A DNA stretch of 64,000 nt from Haematobia irritans (GCF_050003625.1 NC_134398.1:115792145-115856144), one strand, 5' to 3'. Positions 1 through 12,189 are shown, counted from the stretch's first letter. Notes: generated by a model not told the origin, from the letters alone. Made by a program: numbers and translations.

Positions 1-188
1 AATAATAAAATGGTACAAATTAACTGAGTTATTTTGTTTTCTATTCAATCTTTTTGGTTTAAATAATATTCAAATTTTGCCGGAAGAATGCTAGAAAAAT
101 CGATAATTTTTTTTCTAAGCCCCCTCCCCTACGCTTACGGCTTTAATAAGCATTGAACTTATTGTATTATTGAAATTTTACTGGCTTC
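1..188. other. AT-rich sequence, no gene
   Basis: No gene is visible. The first 20 bases resemble a stretch inside the CCCAGC-ended element near 12505 (both contain AATAAAATGGTACAAATT), so the left edge may be the tail of such an element cut by the window boundary. Confidence 0.3.
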
Positions 189-539
189 TACACCCTCAAA
201 AAATCGCTTCTGTAACATATACTCCCAAACACATTTTGCTTCAAGCATATAAATTTTTGGGTATTGCCCAAACATTTATATATTTGATTTCTTCCAATAT
301 ATAATATGTTTGAAAGCATATTGGTCTAAACAACATAATATGTTTGGGTAGTCTAAGTTCCAAACATTATGTATTTTTCCATTCAAATTCAATAATATTG
401 TCTTCCAAAAAACTATATGTTATTATGTGAACATATAATATGTTTGGAAACATTTTGAACCCAAAAATATTATATGCTTAGAAGAATTTTCTCCCAAAGA
501 AGATTGTGCTCAAATTTTTTTTCTGCCTAATTGTATATT

Positions 540-1523
540 CCCTCACATTTTTCTCACTTCCATGAGTTTTTATACCCTCCATCATAGGATGGGGGTATAT
601 TAACATTGTCATTCCGTTTGTAACACATCGAAATATTGGTCTAAGACCCCATAAAGCATATATATTCTGGGTCGTGGTGAAATTCTGAGTCGATCTAAGC
701 ATGTCCGTCCGTCCGTCCGTCTGTTGAAATCACGCTAACTTCCGAACGAAACAAGCTATCGACTTGAAACTTGGCACAAGTAGTTGCTATTGATGTAGGT
801 CGGATGGTATTGAAAATGGGCCATATCGGTCCACTTTTACGTATAGCCCCCATATAAAGGGACCCTCAGAATTGGCTTGTGGAGCCTCTAACAGAAGCAT
901 ATTTCATCCGATCCGGCTGAAATTTGGTATATGGTGTTGGTATATGGTCTCTAACAACCGTGCAAAAATTGGTCCACATCGGTCCATAATTATATATAGC
1001 CCCCATATAAACCGATCCCCAGATTTGGCTTCCCTCACATTTTTCTCACTTCCATGAGTTTTTATACCCTCCATCATAGGATGGGGGTATATTAACTTTG
1101 TCATTCCGTTTGTAACACATCGAAATATTGGTCTAAGACCCCATAAAGCATATATATTCTGGGTCGTGGTGAAATTCTGAGTCGATCTAAGCATGTCCGT
1201 CCGTCCGTCCGTCTGTTGAAATCACGCTAACTTCCGAACGAAACAAGCTATCGACTTGAAACTTGGCACAAGTAGTTGCTATTGATGTAGGTCGGATGGT
1301 ATTGAAAATGGGCCATATCGGTCCACTTTTACGTATAGCCCCCATATAAAGGGACCCTCAGAATTGGCTTGTGGAGCCTCTAACAGAAGCATATTTCATC
1401 CGATCCGGCTGAAATTTGGTACATGGTGTTGGTATATGGTCTCTAACCACCGTGCAAAAATTGGTCCACATCGGTCCATAATTATATATAGCCCCCATAT
1501 AAACCGATCCCCAGATTTGGCTT
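540..1523. repeat. 492-bp direct tandem duplication
   Basis: The block starting CCCTCACATTTTTCTCAC at 540 recurs at 1032 with few mismatches. Each copy contains MITE sequence plus the TATACCC end, the (GTCC)n tract and the first part of the HINE. The second copy then runs on into the rest of the HINE, while the first stops at the repeat boundary. Confidence 0.85.
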
Positions 1524-2849
1524 GCGGAGCCTCAAAGAGAAGCAAATTTCATCCGATCCGGCTGAAATTTGGTACATGATGTTGGTATATGGTCTCTTAC
1601 AACCATGCAAAAATTGGCCCACATCGGTCCATAATTATATATAGCGCCCATATAAACCGATCCCCAGATTTGGGTTGCGGAGCCTCAAAGAGAAGCAAAT
1701 TTCATCCGATCCGCCTGAAATTTGGTACATGGTATTGGTATATGGTCTCTAACAACAATGCAAAAATTGGTCCACATCGGTTCATTATTATATATAGCCC
1801 CCATATAAACCGATCCCCAGATTTGGCTTGCGAAGTCTCCAAGAGAAGCAAATTTCATCCAATCCGGTTGTAATTTGGAACATGGTGTTAGTATATGATT
1901 TTTAACAACCGTGCCACAATTGGTCGATATCGGTCCATAATTATATATAGCCCCCATATAAAACGTTCTCCAGATTTGACCTCCGGAGCCTCTTGGAGGA
2001 GCAAAATTCATCCGATCCGGTTCAAATTAGCATGGTGTTAGTATATGGTCGCTAACAACCATACCAAAATTGGTCCAATCACTCAAAAATTGGTCCATAT
2101 CTGTTCATAATCATGGTTGCCCCTAGAGCCAAAAATAATCTACCAAAATTTTATTTCTATAGAAAATTTTGTCAAAATTTTATTTCTATAGAAAATTTTG
2201 TCAAAATTTTATTTCTATAGAAAATTTTGTCAAAAATTTATTTTTAGAGAAAATTTTGTTAAAATGTTATTCGGTTCATAATAAAATTTTCATCATTGTC
2301 ATCATTTTATTTCTATAGAAAATTTTGTTCAAATTTTATTCGGTTCATAATCATGGTTGCCACTCGAGCCAAAAATAATCTACCAAGATTTTATTTCTAT
2401 AGAAAATTTTGTCGAAAGTTTATTTCTATAGAAAATTTTGTTAAAATTTTATTTCTGTAGAAATTTTTGTCAAAATTTTCTTTCTATAGAAAATTTTGTC
2501 AAAATTGTTATTTCTATAGAAAAATTTGTGAAAATTTTATTTCTTAGAAAATTTTGTTAAAATTTTATTTCCGTTAAAAATTTTGTCAAAATTTTATGTC
2601 TACTTTGTCAAACTGAATTATATACGTATTGGATAGATCTTTTTTGATTTCATATATACCACGTATGGACTTACATACAATTTAGAAGATGGTGTTAGGA
2701 GGTTTTAAGATACCTTGCCATCGGCAAGCGTTACCGCAACTTAAGTAATTCGATTGTGGATGGCAGTGTTTAGAAGAAGTTTCTACGCAATCCATGATGG
2801 AGGGCACATAAGCTTCGGCCTGGCCGAACTTACGGCCGTATATACTTGT
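571..2849 (-). mobile_element. DINE-1-like non-autonomous Helentron (HINE), rearranged copy
   Basis: It begins with TATACCC and a hairpin ending GGGTATA, then the conserved CATAAAGCATATATATTCTG block and a GTCC tract, then 153-bp tandem units, and ends with a TTCGGCCTGGCCGAA hairpin followed by ACTTGT. This order matches Drosophila INE-1/DINE-1 (known family). The 5' end is duplicated (492-bp repeat) and a 29-bp minisatellite lies before the 3' end. Confidence 0.8.
2132..2600. repeat. 29-bp AT-rich minisatellite
   Basis: A degenerate tandem array with unit TTTATTTCTATAGAAAATTT plus a TTGTCAAAA linker; GTCAAAATTTT starts are spaced 29 bp apart (for example 2171 and 2200). The unit is partly self-complementary (AAAATTTT...AAAATTTT). 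It sits inside the 571-2849 HINE. The same unit begins to appear after the HINE piece at 53490 and forms an array at 53993. Confidence 0.85.
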
Positions 2850-2861
2850 TTAGTTCTTAGC

Positions 2862-3205
2862 ACCTTTTTCTGTAATACAAACATTGTAGAAGAAATTATT
2901 AAATTTTATAATTTTTTTAAATTTTACCTTTTGCCGGACGGGGATTCGAACAGCGGACCACACAGTTTGTAAGCCAGCACACTAACCACTGGGCTACGTA
3001 GCTGTTATGGTCATCTAGAGATAATTATCGTTATAAGTCATATTTATATAGCATAGCTTGCGGCGCCCACGAGCCGATGCAAACATAACATTGTTTAACA
3101 ACAAAACATTGTTAAACATACATTTGTTGGCGACGTGGAGCAGTGGTTGGTACGTCCGCCTTGCATGCCAAGGGTCGTGGGTTCGATCCCTGCTTCGACC
3201 GACAC
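2862..3205. repeat. Head-to-head tRNA-like pair (module T1/T2)
   Basis: T1 (about 2932-3006) reads on the minus strand with an A-box-like TAGCCCAGTGG and a B-box-like GTTCGAATCC. T2 (about 3126-3201) reads on the plus strand with GGAGCAGTGGTTGG and GGTTCGATCCC. They point away from each other across about 120 bp that includes GCGGCGCCCACGAGCC. The cloverleaves are imperfect, so functional tRNA is unlikely. The same pair recurs near 21472, 26557, 39902 and 44905. Confidence 0.75.
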
Positions 3206-3211
3206 CATTTT

Positions 3212-4917
3212 TATACCCTCCACCATAGGATGGGGGGTATATTAACTTTGTCATTCCATTTGTAACACATCGAAATATTGCTCTAAGACCCCATAAAGTA
3301 TATATATTCTGGGTCGTGGTGAAATTCTGAGTCGATCTGAGCATGTCCGTCCGTCCGTCCGTCCGTCCGTCTGTTGAAATCACGCTAACTTCCGAACGAA
3401 ACAAGCTATCGACTTGAAACTTGGCACAAGTAGTTGTTATTGATGTAGGTCGGATGGTATTGCAAATGGGCCATATCGGTCCACTTTTACGTATAGCCCC
3501 CATATAAACGGACCCCCAAATTTGGTTTGCGAGGCCTCTAAGAGAAGCAAATTTCATCCGATCCGGCTGAAATTTGGTACATGGTGTTAGTATATGGTCT
3601 CTAACAACCATGCAAAAATTGGTCCAAAGCGGTCCATAATTAAATATAACCCCCATATAAACCGATCCCCCGATTTGGCTTGCGAGACCTCTAAGAGAAG
3701 CAAATTTCGTCCGATCCGGCTGAAATTTGGTACATGGTGTCAGTATACGGTCTCTAACAACCATACAAAAATTGTTCCACATCGGTTAATAAATATATAT
3801 AGCCACCATATAAACCGATCCCCCGATTTGGCTTGCGAGGTCTCTAAGAGAAGCAAATTTTATCCGATCCGGCTGAAATTTGGTACATGGTGTTAGTATA
3901 TGGTCTCTAACAACCATGCAAAAATTGGTTGACATCGGTCCATAATTATATATAGCCCCCATATAAACCGATCCCCCGATTTGGATTGCAAGGCCTCTAA
4001 GAGAAGCAAATTTCATCCGATCCGGCTGAAATTTGGTACATAGTGTTAGTATATGGTCTCTAACAACCGCGCAAAAATTGGTCCACATCGGTCCATAATT
4101 ATATATAGCCCCCATATAAACCGATCCCCAGATTTGACCTCCAGAGCCCCTTGGAAGAGCAAAATTCTTCCCATTCGGTTGGAAGAGCAAAATTCTTCCC
4201 ATTCGTTTGGAAGAGCAAAATTCTTCCCATGCAGGAATTGGTTCCTATCAGCCCATAATTATATATAACTCCCATATAAACCGATCCCCAGATTTGACCT
4301 CCGGTGCCTTTAGGAGAAGCAAAATTCATCCGATTTGCTTGAAATTTCGTACGTGGTGATCGTATATGATATTTAACAACCATGCCAAAAGTGGTCCATA
4401 TCAGTCCATAATCATATATTGCCCCATATAAACCGATTCCGAGATTTGGTTTTGGAGCCTCTTGGAGGAGCAAATTTCATCCGAGTCAGTTGAAATTTGG
4501 TACATTGTGCTAGTATATGGTCGTTAACAACCATGTCATATCGGTCTATAGTTATATATATCCCTCAGATAGAGCGATTTCCAATCACACAAAAATTGGT
4601 CCATATCAAGTTCATAATTGTATATAGCCCCCATATAAGCGACCCCCATATTTCAATTCTGGCTCTCTACGTACCGTGCAAAAAGTCCATATCAATTCGT
4701 AATTATTTGTAGACTTAACTATACATAACTTTTTTGTCTAATATATACCATGTATGGACTAACTCACAATTTAGAAAACGATGTTAAGAAGTTTTAAGAT
4801 ACCACAACCCAAGTATTTCGATTGTGGATGACAGTCTTTCGTAGAAGTTTCTACGCAATCCATGATGGAGGGTACATAAGATTCGGCCTGGCCGAACTTA
4901 CGGCCGTACACACTTGT
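3212..4917 (-). mobile_element. DINE-1-like HINE, 1.7 kb
   Basis: TATACCC hairpin end at 3212, a tract of GTCC units around 3347-3372, then several 153-bp units (AAAAATTGGTCCACATCGG markers), and a 3' GATTCGGCCTGGCCGAAC hairpin with ACTTGT at 4912-4917. It lies in the T-rich stretch just downstream of the tRNA-like T2. A short local triplication, GGAAGAGCAAAATTCTTCCC, occurs near 4150-4230. Open frames here are by-products of the 153-bp period. Confidence 0.85.
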
Positions 4918-5333
4918 TTTTTTATTTTTTTTACATATATTTTTTACGTATATTCCAAATACGTTCGGAATATCCCGAAAAGGTGTTCAACATTACATAC
5001 TACTATATTAACTTTTTACTACGAAACTGTAAAGTGTGTCTTATAAAAGACTTAAATTCAGAAAAGAACAGTGCTTGATATTAACGAAATGGACTGATTT
5101 CAAATCATATATTATTTTTTATTGCAAAAATAAAAAATTTGTAACAAAAAAGGGTTTTGTACACAAGTTTGAAATTTTCGAAGAAATTCAAAAAACTCTT
5201 ACAAAGGAAGAATGTGAAGTAGAGTAATATATAAATATTTTTCCATCGAATCCTAAAGTTAACGATAACCATTCAGAAGCGCATTATATTTAAATTCGAA
5301 ACAATAATTTTACAACCAACACATAAATTTATT
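4918..5333 (-). repeat. Internal module of TA-1 type elements
   Basis: Contains ATATTCC...GTTCGGAA...CATTACATACTACTATATTAA and CGAAATGGACTG, found again near 26900-27170 and 45200-45450 and inverted near 17560-17790 and 39660-39890. It always lies beyond tRNA-like T2. No coding function is recognisable. Confidence 0.55.
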
Positions 5334-5335
5334 TA

Positions 5336-5976
5336 CACTGAAAAAAAGCATACTCGGTTCCAAAGATTTTGTCTTTACTTTAAAAAATTTGGTATTGATT
5401 CCGAGCCAAAGAAGCGGAGAATACAAGTAAGGATACTTTTAAGACACAATTCTCTTTTAAATTTAGGTTTTGTGTATTGCTTCTAGGAAGCAAATTTTAA
5501 TTTTTCGCTTTCTCAGCTTTTTTTCTTCATATGCTATCAAAGTCCTTTAAAAACGAGTTAACGGCAACTTTATTTTCTAAATTAGGACTCGACTTCCAGT
5601 AGAAATTATGCTATGTTTGAAGTAAAAAACTTCTTTAAAATGAAGTTTTGAAAAACATGTCCTATATTTGAACGATTTTTTGCTTTGTAGTCCAGATGCA
5701 AAAAGACAACAAATTTAAAGACAATTTCATTAAATTTAAAGAATTTTTCTGAATTATTAAAGTAAAGCTGACCTGAGCCTATAAATTTAAGATACCCATT
5801 TTTAAGTCAAATCACTTAACTATAAGGACAATACGACTTCATTGAAAAGTTTATCGACTTTTGGACAAGGAAAATAACTTTATTTTAGAGAAATGCGTCT
5901 TCTATGCTAAGCAAAATTTGTAGTCGTATTTTAAAGACATGAAATCTTTGACCTCACGACAATATTTTTTTCAGTG
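5336..5976 (+). mobile_element. CACTGAAA MITE (family TA-2), 641 bp
   Basis: TIRs CACTGAAAAAAA and TTTTTTTCAGTG, flanked by TA on both sides. The interior carries GGTTCCAAAGATTTTG, GATTCCGAGCCAAAGAAG and CTCACGACAATATTTT, conserved in at least five copies here (also 14759, 27839, 56696, and inverted at 6311). Non-autonomous. Confidence 0.85.
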
Positions 5977-6310
5977 TAGGTGTGAACAATTGTTTGCTTT
6001 CTTTAATAATTTATTCTAAAGAAAATAAACTTATTCAATTGTTGCTTTGGATCATTCCCCACCAAGTTATAATACAATTTGCCTAAAAAAGATATAATGT
6101 TATTCTGGTTTTACCGATGCGAGTTTTGCCGTTAAAATGAGAAATAATTTTAGTGGCAAAACTCAAACTCAATGTCCGCTTTTATTTTCGAAAGTATCCG
6201 TCAACTCCTCTCGAACTACTTATTAATAAAAAGGAACTAATCTTTGTTTTTATATATCTTACTGTTTAATTTTTCACTGTTTCCCAATGTTTTCATTGTA
6301 TTGTAACAAC
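5977..6310. other. Interior of the 191-7881 element
   Basis: No gene. The stretch with TTTAATAATTTATTCTAAAG and the following CGAGTT-like and CTTTTATTTT words matches the reverse of 18950-19080 in the TA-1 copy at 18191-22039, so it is element interior. Confidence 0.5.
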
Positions 6311-6892
6311 TCTAAAAAGATTTCATGTCCTTAAAATAAAAATACAAATTTTGCTTAGCTTAGACAACGCATTTCTCTAATATAAAGTTTTTTCCATGTT
6401 CAAAAGTCGATAAACTTTTCAATGAAGTCGTGTTGTCCTTATAATTAAGTGATTTGACTTGAAAATGGGTATCATAACATGAAAGAAAAAATTTCGAACT
6501 AAGATCAACTTGACTTTAGTAATTCAGAAAAAATCGTTAAAACTAATTAAATTGTCTTTAAATTTGTTGCATTTTTGCATCTTGACTACAAAGCAAAAAT
6601 CGTTAAAAATAGGACATGTTTTTAAACACTTTATTTTAAAGACGTTAAACATAAATAGAAAAATTCCTAATGTCTTGTTTTTAATGGACTTTTTATAGCA
6701 TATGAAAAAAGCTGAAAAGCGAAAAAATAAAATTTGCTTCATAGAGTCAAATACACAAAAGCCACTTTTAAAAGAGAATTGTGTCTTAAAAGTATCCTTA
6801 CTTGAATTCTCGGCTTCATTGGCTCGGAATCAATACCAAAATGTTTAAAATAGAGACACAATCTTTGGAACTGGGCATGCTATTTTTCAGTG
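6311..6892 (-). mobile_element. CACTGAAA MITE (TA-2), inverted, left end eroded
   Basis: The reverse complement carries the diagnostic words: GATTTCATGTCC near 6318, GACAATTTAATT near 6545, GGCTCGGAATCAATACC near 6821, and the terminal TTTTTCAGTG. The outer left TIR is not clear. An open frame inside it on each strand is incidental. Confidence 0.75.
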
Positions 6893-6968
6893 TGTAGTGC
6901 CCTTTCGTTAGTTTTTATGAAGATCCCTTTAATTACCTTTGTTTGAATATTTTGACTTACTCGTCCTA

Positions 6969-7291
6969 CACTCAAAAAAAAAAAAGTGAACGCTCTATTT
7001 CAGTTTTCTTTACTCTAATACTTTTTTGTGTACGTTAGTTAAATTAACTAAACTCGAGGAAAAAAATATACTCAAATGAAGCTAAATTCGTGTTTTCCAC
7101 AAAATAGTTCAGAATTTCTTTAAATTTGTAAATTTAACCAAAAATGTCGAAAAATATTTACTTATTTTTATGACATCGGCGTGATGTCAACGTTTGTAAT
7201 ACTGTTTAGTTAAAATTTTCTACAAATATTCAAAATTTTCTAAAATTAACCGAAAGTTTTTTTTCCTGGTGGGTTCACTGTTTTTTCAGTG
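6969..7291 (+). mobile_element. 323-bp TA-flanked MITE
   Basis: TIRs CACTCAAAAAAA plus GTGAAC at the left and GTTCAC plus TTTTTTCAGTG at the right, with TA at 6967-6968 and 7292-7293. The AT-rich interior has no coding potential. It resembles the TA-2 ends but has a different interior, with GAACT/AGTTC-like words. Confidence 0.7.
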
Positions 7292-7898
7292 TACGTTCCG
7301 ATTTGTTTTGACGAAACAAAAAAAGTGCCCGTAATGCGAAAATGATAAACAAAACTCATGCTTTTTTTTAAATGTCTTTTCTCTTGGTTCCGAATGAATT
7401 TTCTCTCCGAATACTCGTTTTAATCTTTTTACTTAAGCATATACAATTTTTGGCGGTTTTTTATCACAACATATATATGTTTATTCAAAATTTGTAAATT
7501 TATACTTGTTTATATTCACCCATAGTATTTTTCCAGTCTTTAATGGAATTTTCTTTGTGGATATATATTTTTAAGGCGCCAATTGGTTACTTTCATTATT
7601 TTACTTCCAGCATACACTTTATGTCTCTCTTTCTAAACACATATATGTTTATAGTCTATTTCTAAATTAATAAATGTTTGCATCCAAGCATATTATATTT
7701 ACAAACATTTTATGTCCCAAACATAATATGTTCTAACATATTAACATATATGTCTCAAACATATTATGCTAGTTTATGAACATTATATGCTTGCACTTAA
7801 AAATATTGTGTTTAAAAATTTGAGTTCCAAACATATAATTTTTACACCCAAACATATGAAAAACAGTCTTTTTCGTCCGTGTAGTTCATAGAGATATA

Positions 7899-8875
7899 CA
7901 CGCTCACAAAAAATCGCTTCTGTAACATATACTCCCAAACATATTTTGCTTCAAGCATATATATTTTTGGGTATTGCCCAAACATTTATATGTTTGATCT
8001 CTTCCAATATATAATATGTTTGAAAGCATATTGGTCTAAACAATATATGTTTGGGTAGTCTAAGTTCCAAACATTTTGTATTTTTGCATCCAAATTCAAT
8101 AATGTTGTCTTCCAAAAAACAATATGTTATTATGTGAACATATAATATGTTTGGAAGCATTTTGCACCCAAAAATATTATATGCTTAAAAAAAATTCTCC
8201 CAAACAATATTGTGCTCAAAATTTTATTTATTTATTTATATATTTACAATCATAATGAATTATGAAAATAAACAGGTAATATAGGTGCTAACAACATAGG
8301 TTTTCGACCTGAATGCTCAAAATTTTGTTTCTGCCCAATTGTATATTCCCCCACATCTTTCTCACTTCCACGAGATTTTTTAGTTCTTAGCACCTTTTTC
8401 TGTAATACAAACATTGTAGAAGAAATTATTCAATTGTATGATTTTTTTTATTTTAATTTTACCTTTTGCCGGACGGAGATTCGAACAGCGGACCACACAG
8501 TTTGTAAGGATCAAAGAAGTAGCTGATCAATTGACCAAGGAAAAATAAAATGTTAATTTTGTAATAACAAGCAACAACCACCAACTTAATTCAATATCGC
8601 TCCCTGTTAAATAGCGCTCCAATCTACTAAACACATATATGTTTATAGGCTATTTCTAAATTAATATATGTTTACATCCAAGCATATTATATTTACAAAC
8701 ATTTTATGTCCCAAACATAATATGTTCTAACATATTAACATATATGTCCCAAACATGTTATGCTAGTTTATGAACATTATATGCTTGCACTCAAAAATAT
8801 TGTGTTTAAAAATTTGTGTTCCAAACATATAATGTTTATAGCCAAACATATGAAAAACAGTCTTTTTCATCCGTG
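7899..8875 (-). mobile_element. TA-1 element, 977 bp, internally deleted
   Basis: CACGCTCAC after TA (7897-7898), and ...CATCCGTG before TA (8876-8877). It starts only 16 bp after the end of the preceding copy. The interior has a half tRNA-like T1 (8460-8505) cut at TTTGTAA and joined to about 110 bp that recurs inverted inside the Harbinger-like element at 46252-46816. Confidence 0.75.
8226..8313 (-). mobile_element. Tiny 5'-truncated LINE-type insertion, 88 bp
   Basis: Flanked by an exact 13-bp duplication TGCTCAAAATTTT (8213-8225 and 8314-8326). The left side, ATTTATTTATTTATA, is an (AAAT)n-type tail read on the minus strand, typical of several fly non-LTR elements. The uninterrupted neighbouring TA-1 sequence supports insertion. 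Confidence 0.75.
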
Positions 8876-9055
8876 TACTTGGAATAAAGAAAAAATCGTT
8901 TCTTATAACATTTTTAAAATAAACTAAAAAAATTATATATAATCTATTTTAGCAACATAACAACTGACTTTTTGTCTGTGTATGTTGTTCCAAGTTTACA
9001 TGTTGTCATTCGAATTTTAAATGTTAAAAAGACGTTACACTAATATCTGAACACT

Positions 9056-11903
9056 ATAAACTCTTCTCATTGAGTGAGATTATCCAAACGTTTGGACCAA
9101 ATGTTGACAAATCGGAAAATCGTAGTCACGTGTTTTAATTTCTGCAATATATTTAGGATTTGCTATAAAGTAAAGCTTAAGAGAAAACAAATTTCGGCTA
9201 TGGACCAATAATTTTGATTCGGCCGAAATGTGTTTGTTGAGAGCCTTATGTAGCAGATGGAGAGAGAGAGAAAGAGAGTTACATAGAATAATGACCACTT
9301 TTGCATAGTAGTTCAACAGTGACATTAACTTTAACAGCAACGGAATAAGAATCAACTACGACATCACATGTGAATGCACCCGATAACGACAAATCGTCGA
9401 CCATGCGACGGATGTATACAATAAAGTAAACAGATGCGAATGACCCACATTTGACAAAAATGTCTGCACGCATATCTCCCTCCTCCTTGACCAACAAAAT
9501 GAGCAGCAACAACGAAAGGTGAAAAACGCAGAAAAAGTGAAAACTATACGCAAAAAATCTGCTTAAAAATGAGGACGATTGTTAAAACTGAAAAAAAATG
9601 GTGGTTGGCACTCAAATCTGTCGAATCAAATGTGGGAACAATGAGTGGAAATGTGTATTCATCATATCTATAATGGCAAAGCGAAATCTTGAAGACAGCT
9701 CTAATAGACTTCAAAAGGGATAAGTGAGTAGATGTAGGCAAATAGAAAATAAAAAATTTCTATGATTTAGCAGATGCCAGAATTACATAAATTCTTGAGA
9801 GGAAATTACAATAGACTTTATGGGAAGGAAGAAATCTAAAATTAATGGAAGATAGCCTCCCATATTCTCTCCCAAAAAAATAACATATTATTTAATTTAC
9901 TCATATACCTACACATACAAACATTCTTGTGCAATTGTTTTGTTGTTTTTAGCTGTGCTCAATAAAGCACAAGTAATGAAAAGGCATCATTGTTAGAAGA
10001 ATGTAAAACTAACCTAAGTCAATCACTCACTCACGCACTCACAAACTAGACATAATGAAAGACATTAAGGGAGTTCCCAATGAAAGAGAGATTTTTGCCT
10101 ACTCAGAGATGCCATTTACCATTGAAAATATACCGGCTTTTTTATGGCTTGTACGGAAAATACAAAGCGCCTGTCCATTATGTGCTCTAAAATACTCTTA
10201 TCATATACTCTTCGCCTTAATTTACTCTTTACCCGCAAACGAAGACTCTCTTAAATTGTAATAGATTAGTTCGGCTTGTGGGGGGCCACGAAGTCTTTGT
10301 TGTGATTAGCGCGCCAACATCAACTCGGATAGGGCGAATTCATATTTGACTCGCACACATACATAGACAGGTGTTTTCGTCTTGGAGCCTTCATTCAGTC
10401 AACAAAATTCAAGTCTGGTGCTTCGTGGCGAATGGCACAATTCATAAACAGTTACAAAACTTGGTCGGTGCTTAGTTGTTAGTAAGAGTCCTTTAGCTAC
10501 GGGCACTATTGTCGGCATACGTTTTGTTGTCGTTAGGCATAGAACCGATTCGAATCGAAGCACAAAGCATTTGCTTAAGCCAATATTGGCATACAACGGA
10601 TGGCTTAACGGAAATACCACAAAGTCTCCTTAGAACACACACACGCGGATTTCTTGTTGTCGTCGTGTCTGTTGGTGTAAAAGTGAAAATACCTAATAAC
10701 AAAAACAATAACCACTGGAGTCTTAAAGTAACGGAATGTTTGGCTAGTTATTTGTGTCAAATATGGGACAACAGCAACAACAATAACATCAACCTTGATA
10801 TTTGGTAAACAAACAAAACATACAATAGTGAATAGAAAAAGCAACACAAAAGGAAATTAAAAAACGAAATTGGTTTTTAAACCAAATTAGATTTTTGCGA
10901 AAAAGAAACAAAAGAAAAGAATTAATGCAACTTCCTTCCTCAGTGCAATTAACCGAAAGTCTTCTTTGGCATATGATTGATCAATCACCGGTGATTGTTC
11001 TAGATTCTTTATACGATTTTGTAGCCCTATTAACGCGCGTTAAACTAAATTTGGTAAGACTTAGTGAAACTAGAGTGAGAGTGGGAAGCCATTTCTCACC
11101 GCGAAATGTGTTCAATGTGATTTTGTGCAAGGTTTCTAAGCATTTTTATTTTTTATTGGTGCAGTTTGCCTGATGCAAAGTAACAAAACCGCAAATGAAA
11201 TTTAATTATGCAAATGTTACGTGCAAACTAAAGTGAAACCCATTGCTGAGAGTTTCCAAACGTACATCGGTAAATAAATGTAGACACACATACATACATA
11301 CACGTACACCTACATACAATACTATTTCGTTCATAAAGTGAGAAAACCTTACAACGTCACTACGGTAGCTAACAGCTGCAATTTTTATTAAAAGTTAACG
11401 GTAAATGCCATCAACTTCACTTGACAAATGATGCAAAAGAATTTCAAACAGTGAGTGAGTGAAACTGAATAGAAGAGAAAAAAAATCATAATAAAAAAAA
11501 CGAAAACGTTAGAGGAATTTTTGTCGCAACACGTCTTGTCTACTAGATAACACTAAGCACTTATGGTAAGTTGAATTGATGTATGTATATTCTATATCTA
11601 AATGTACTCAATTGTAGTAATATTAAATAATATTAAAATATATATTATATTAAAAAAACATCCATAATGTAATATTAAATATATGAGAATTGAATTAATT
11701 TGTAGGAAATTGTGCACAAGTAGGTAAAATTTTAAGATGTTTCCTTTCCACAATAAAAAATAGTTCTTCAGCTCGATGCCTTACAGAGATGGTCCGAATA
11801 GCATTTTTTTGAGTTTTGAGTTCAAAAAGTTGTAAACGTCAAAAACACCTACAGGATCCTTAGATTTGATTTCAAAACTATTTTTAATATCCTAAATCAT
11901 AGC
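9056..11903. other. Repeat-poor island, candidate host sequence
   Basis: I find no copy of the window's repeat families here. Composition is less AT-skewed, with a GA-rich tract (9258-9278, GAGA-like) and CAACAACAATAACA-type runs typical of fly 5' untranslated regions. Short ORFs on both strands are not recognisable. This is the best place in the window to look for a host gene or regulatory DNA. Confidence 0.5.
10397..11565 (+). promoter_or_regulatory. Possible TSS and non-coding first exon ending at a splice donor
   Basis: TTCAGTC around 10397 fits the fly initiator TCAGTY; no TATA box and no clear DPE is seen. About 1.17 kb downstream, ATGGTAAGTTGA (11563-11574) contains a perfect GTAAGT donor directly after an ATG. 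The intervening sequence has A/CAA-rich runs like Drosophila 5' UTRs and only short ORFs, the longest about 92 codons (10895-11173) and unrecognised. This is inference without transcript support. Confidence 0.22.
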
Positions 11904-12189
11904 AACGTCATTAGGCTTGCCAGACGTACTGGTTTAGCCAGTACACGTACTGGTTTTTGGCAATTGTACTGTTTTTTCAAATGTACTGATAACAGTACAA
12001 AAATGTACTAGTTTTTGCGTTTTGTACTGGTTTTTGTACTGTTTTTTTTTTTTAGCATTAGATTTGGAACAATTGTTAGCATTCATTCGTTTTCCATTTC
12101 TATTGATCGATTACACCAGAGTTTGTCGCGCCAAATGTTTCATAAAATCATTCTAAATACGAGAAAACATTTAATCGTGTGTATATGGC

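Larger units (their letters stand above)
191..7881 (-). mobile_element. TA-flanked inverted-repeat element (family TA-1), heavily nested
   Basis: The left end CACCCTC follows TA (189-190); the right end CCGTG is followed by TA (7882-7883). Long runs of AAACATAT-type words next to both ends match the copies at 7899-8875 and 39120-40460. The interior is interrupted by two HINEs, a tRNA-like pair and several MITEs. No transposase is present, so it is non-autonomous. TA duplication suggests Tc1/mariner-superfamily mobilisation (inference). That both ends belong to one insertion is inferred from the order of internal segments relative to the intact copy. Confidence 0.55.
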
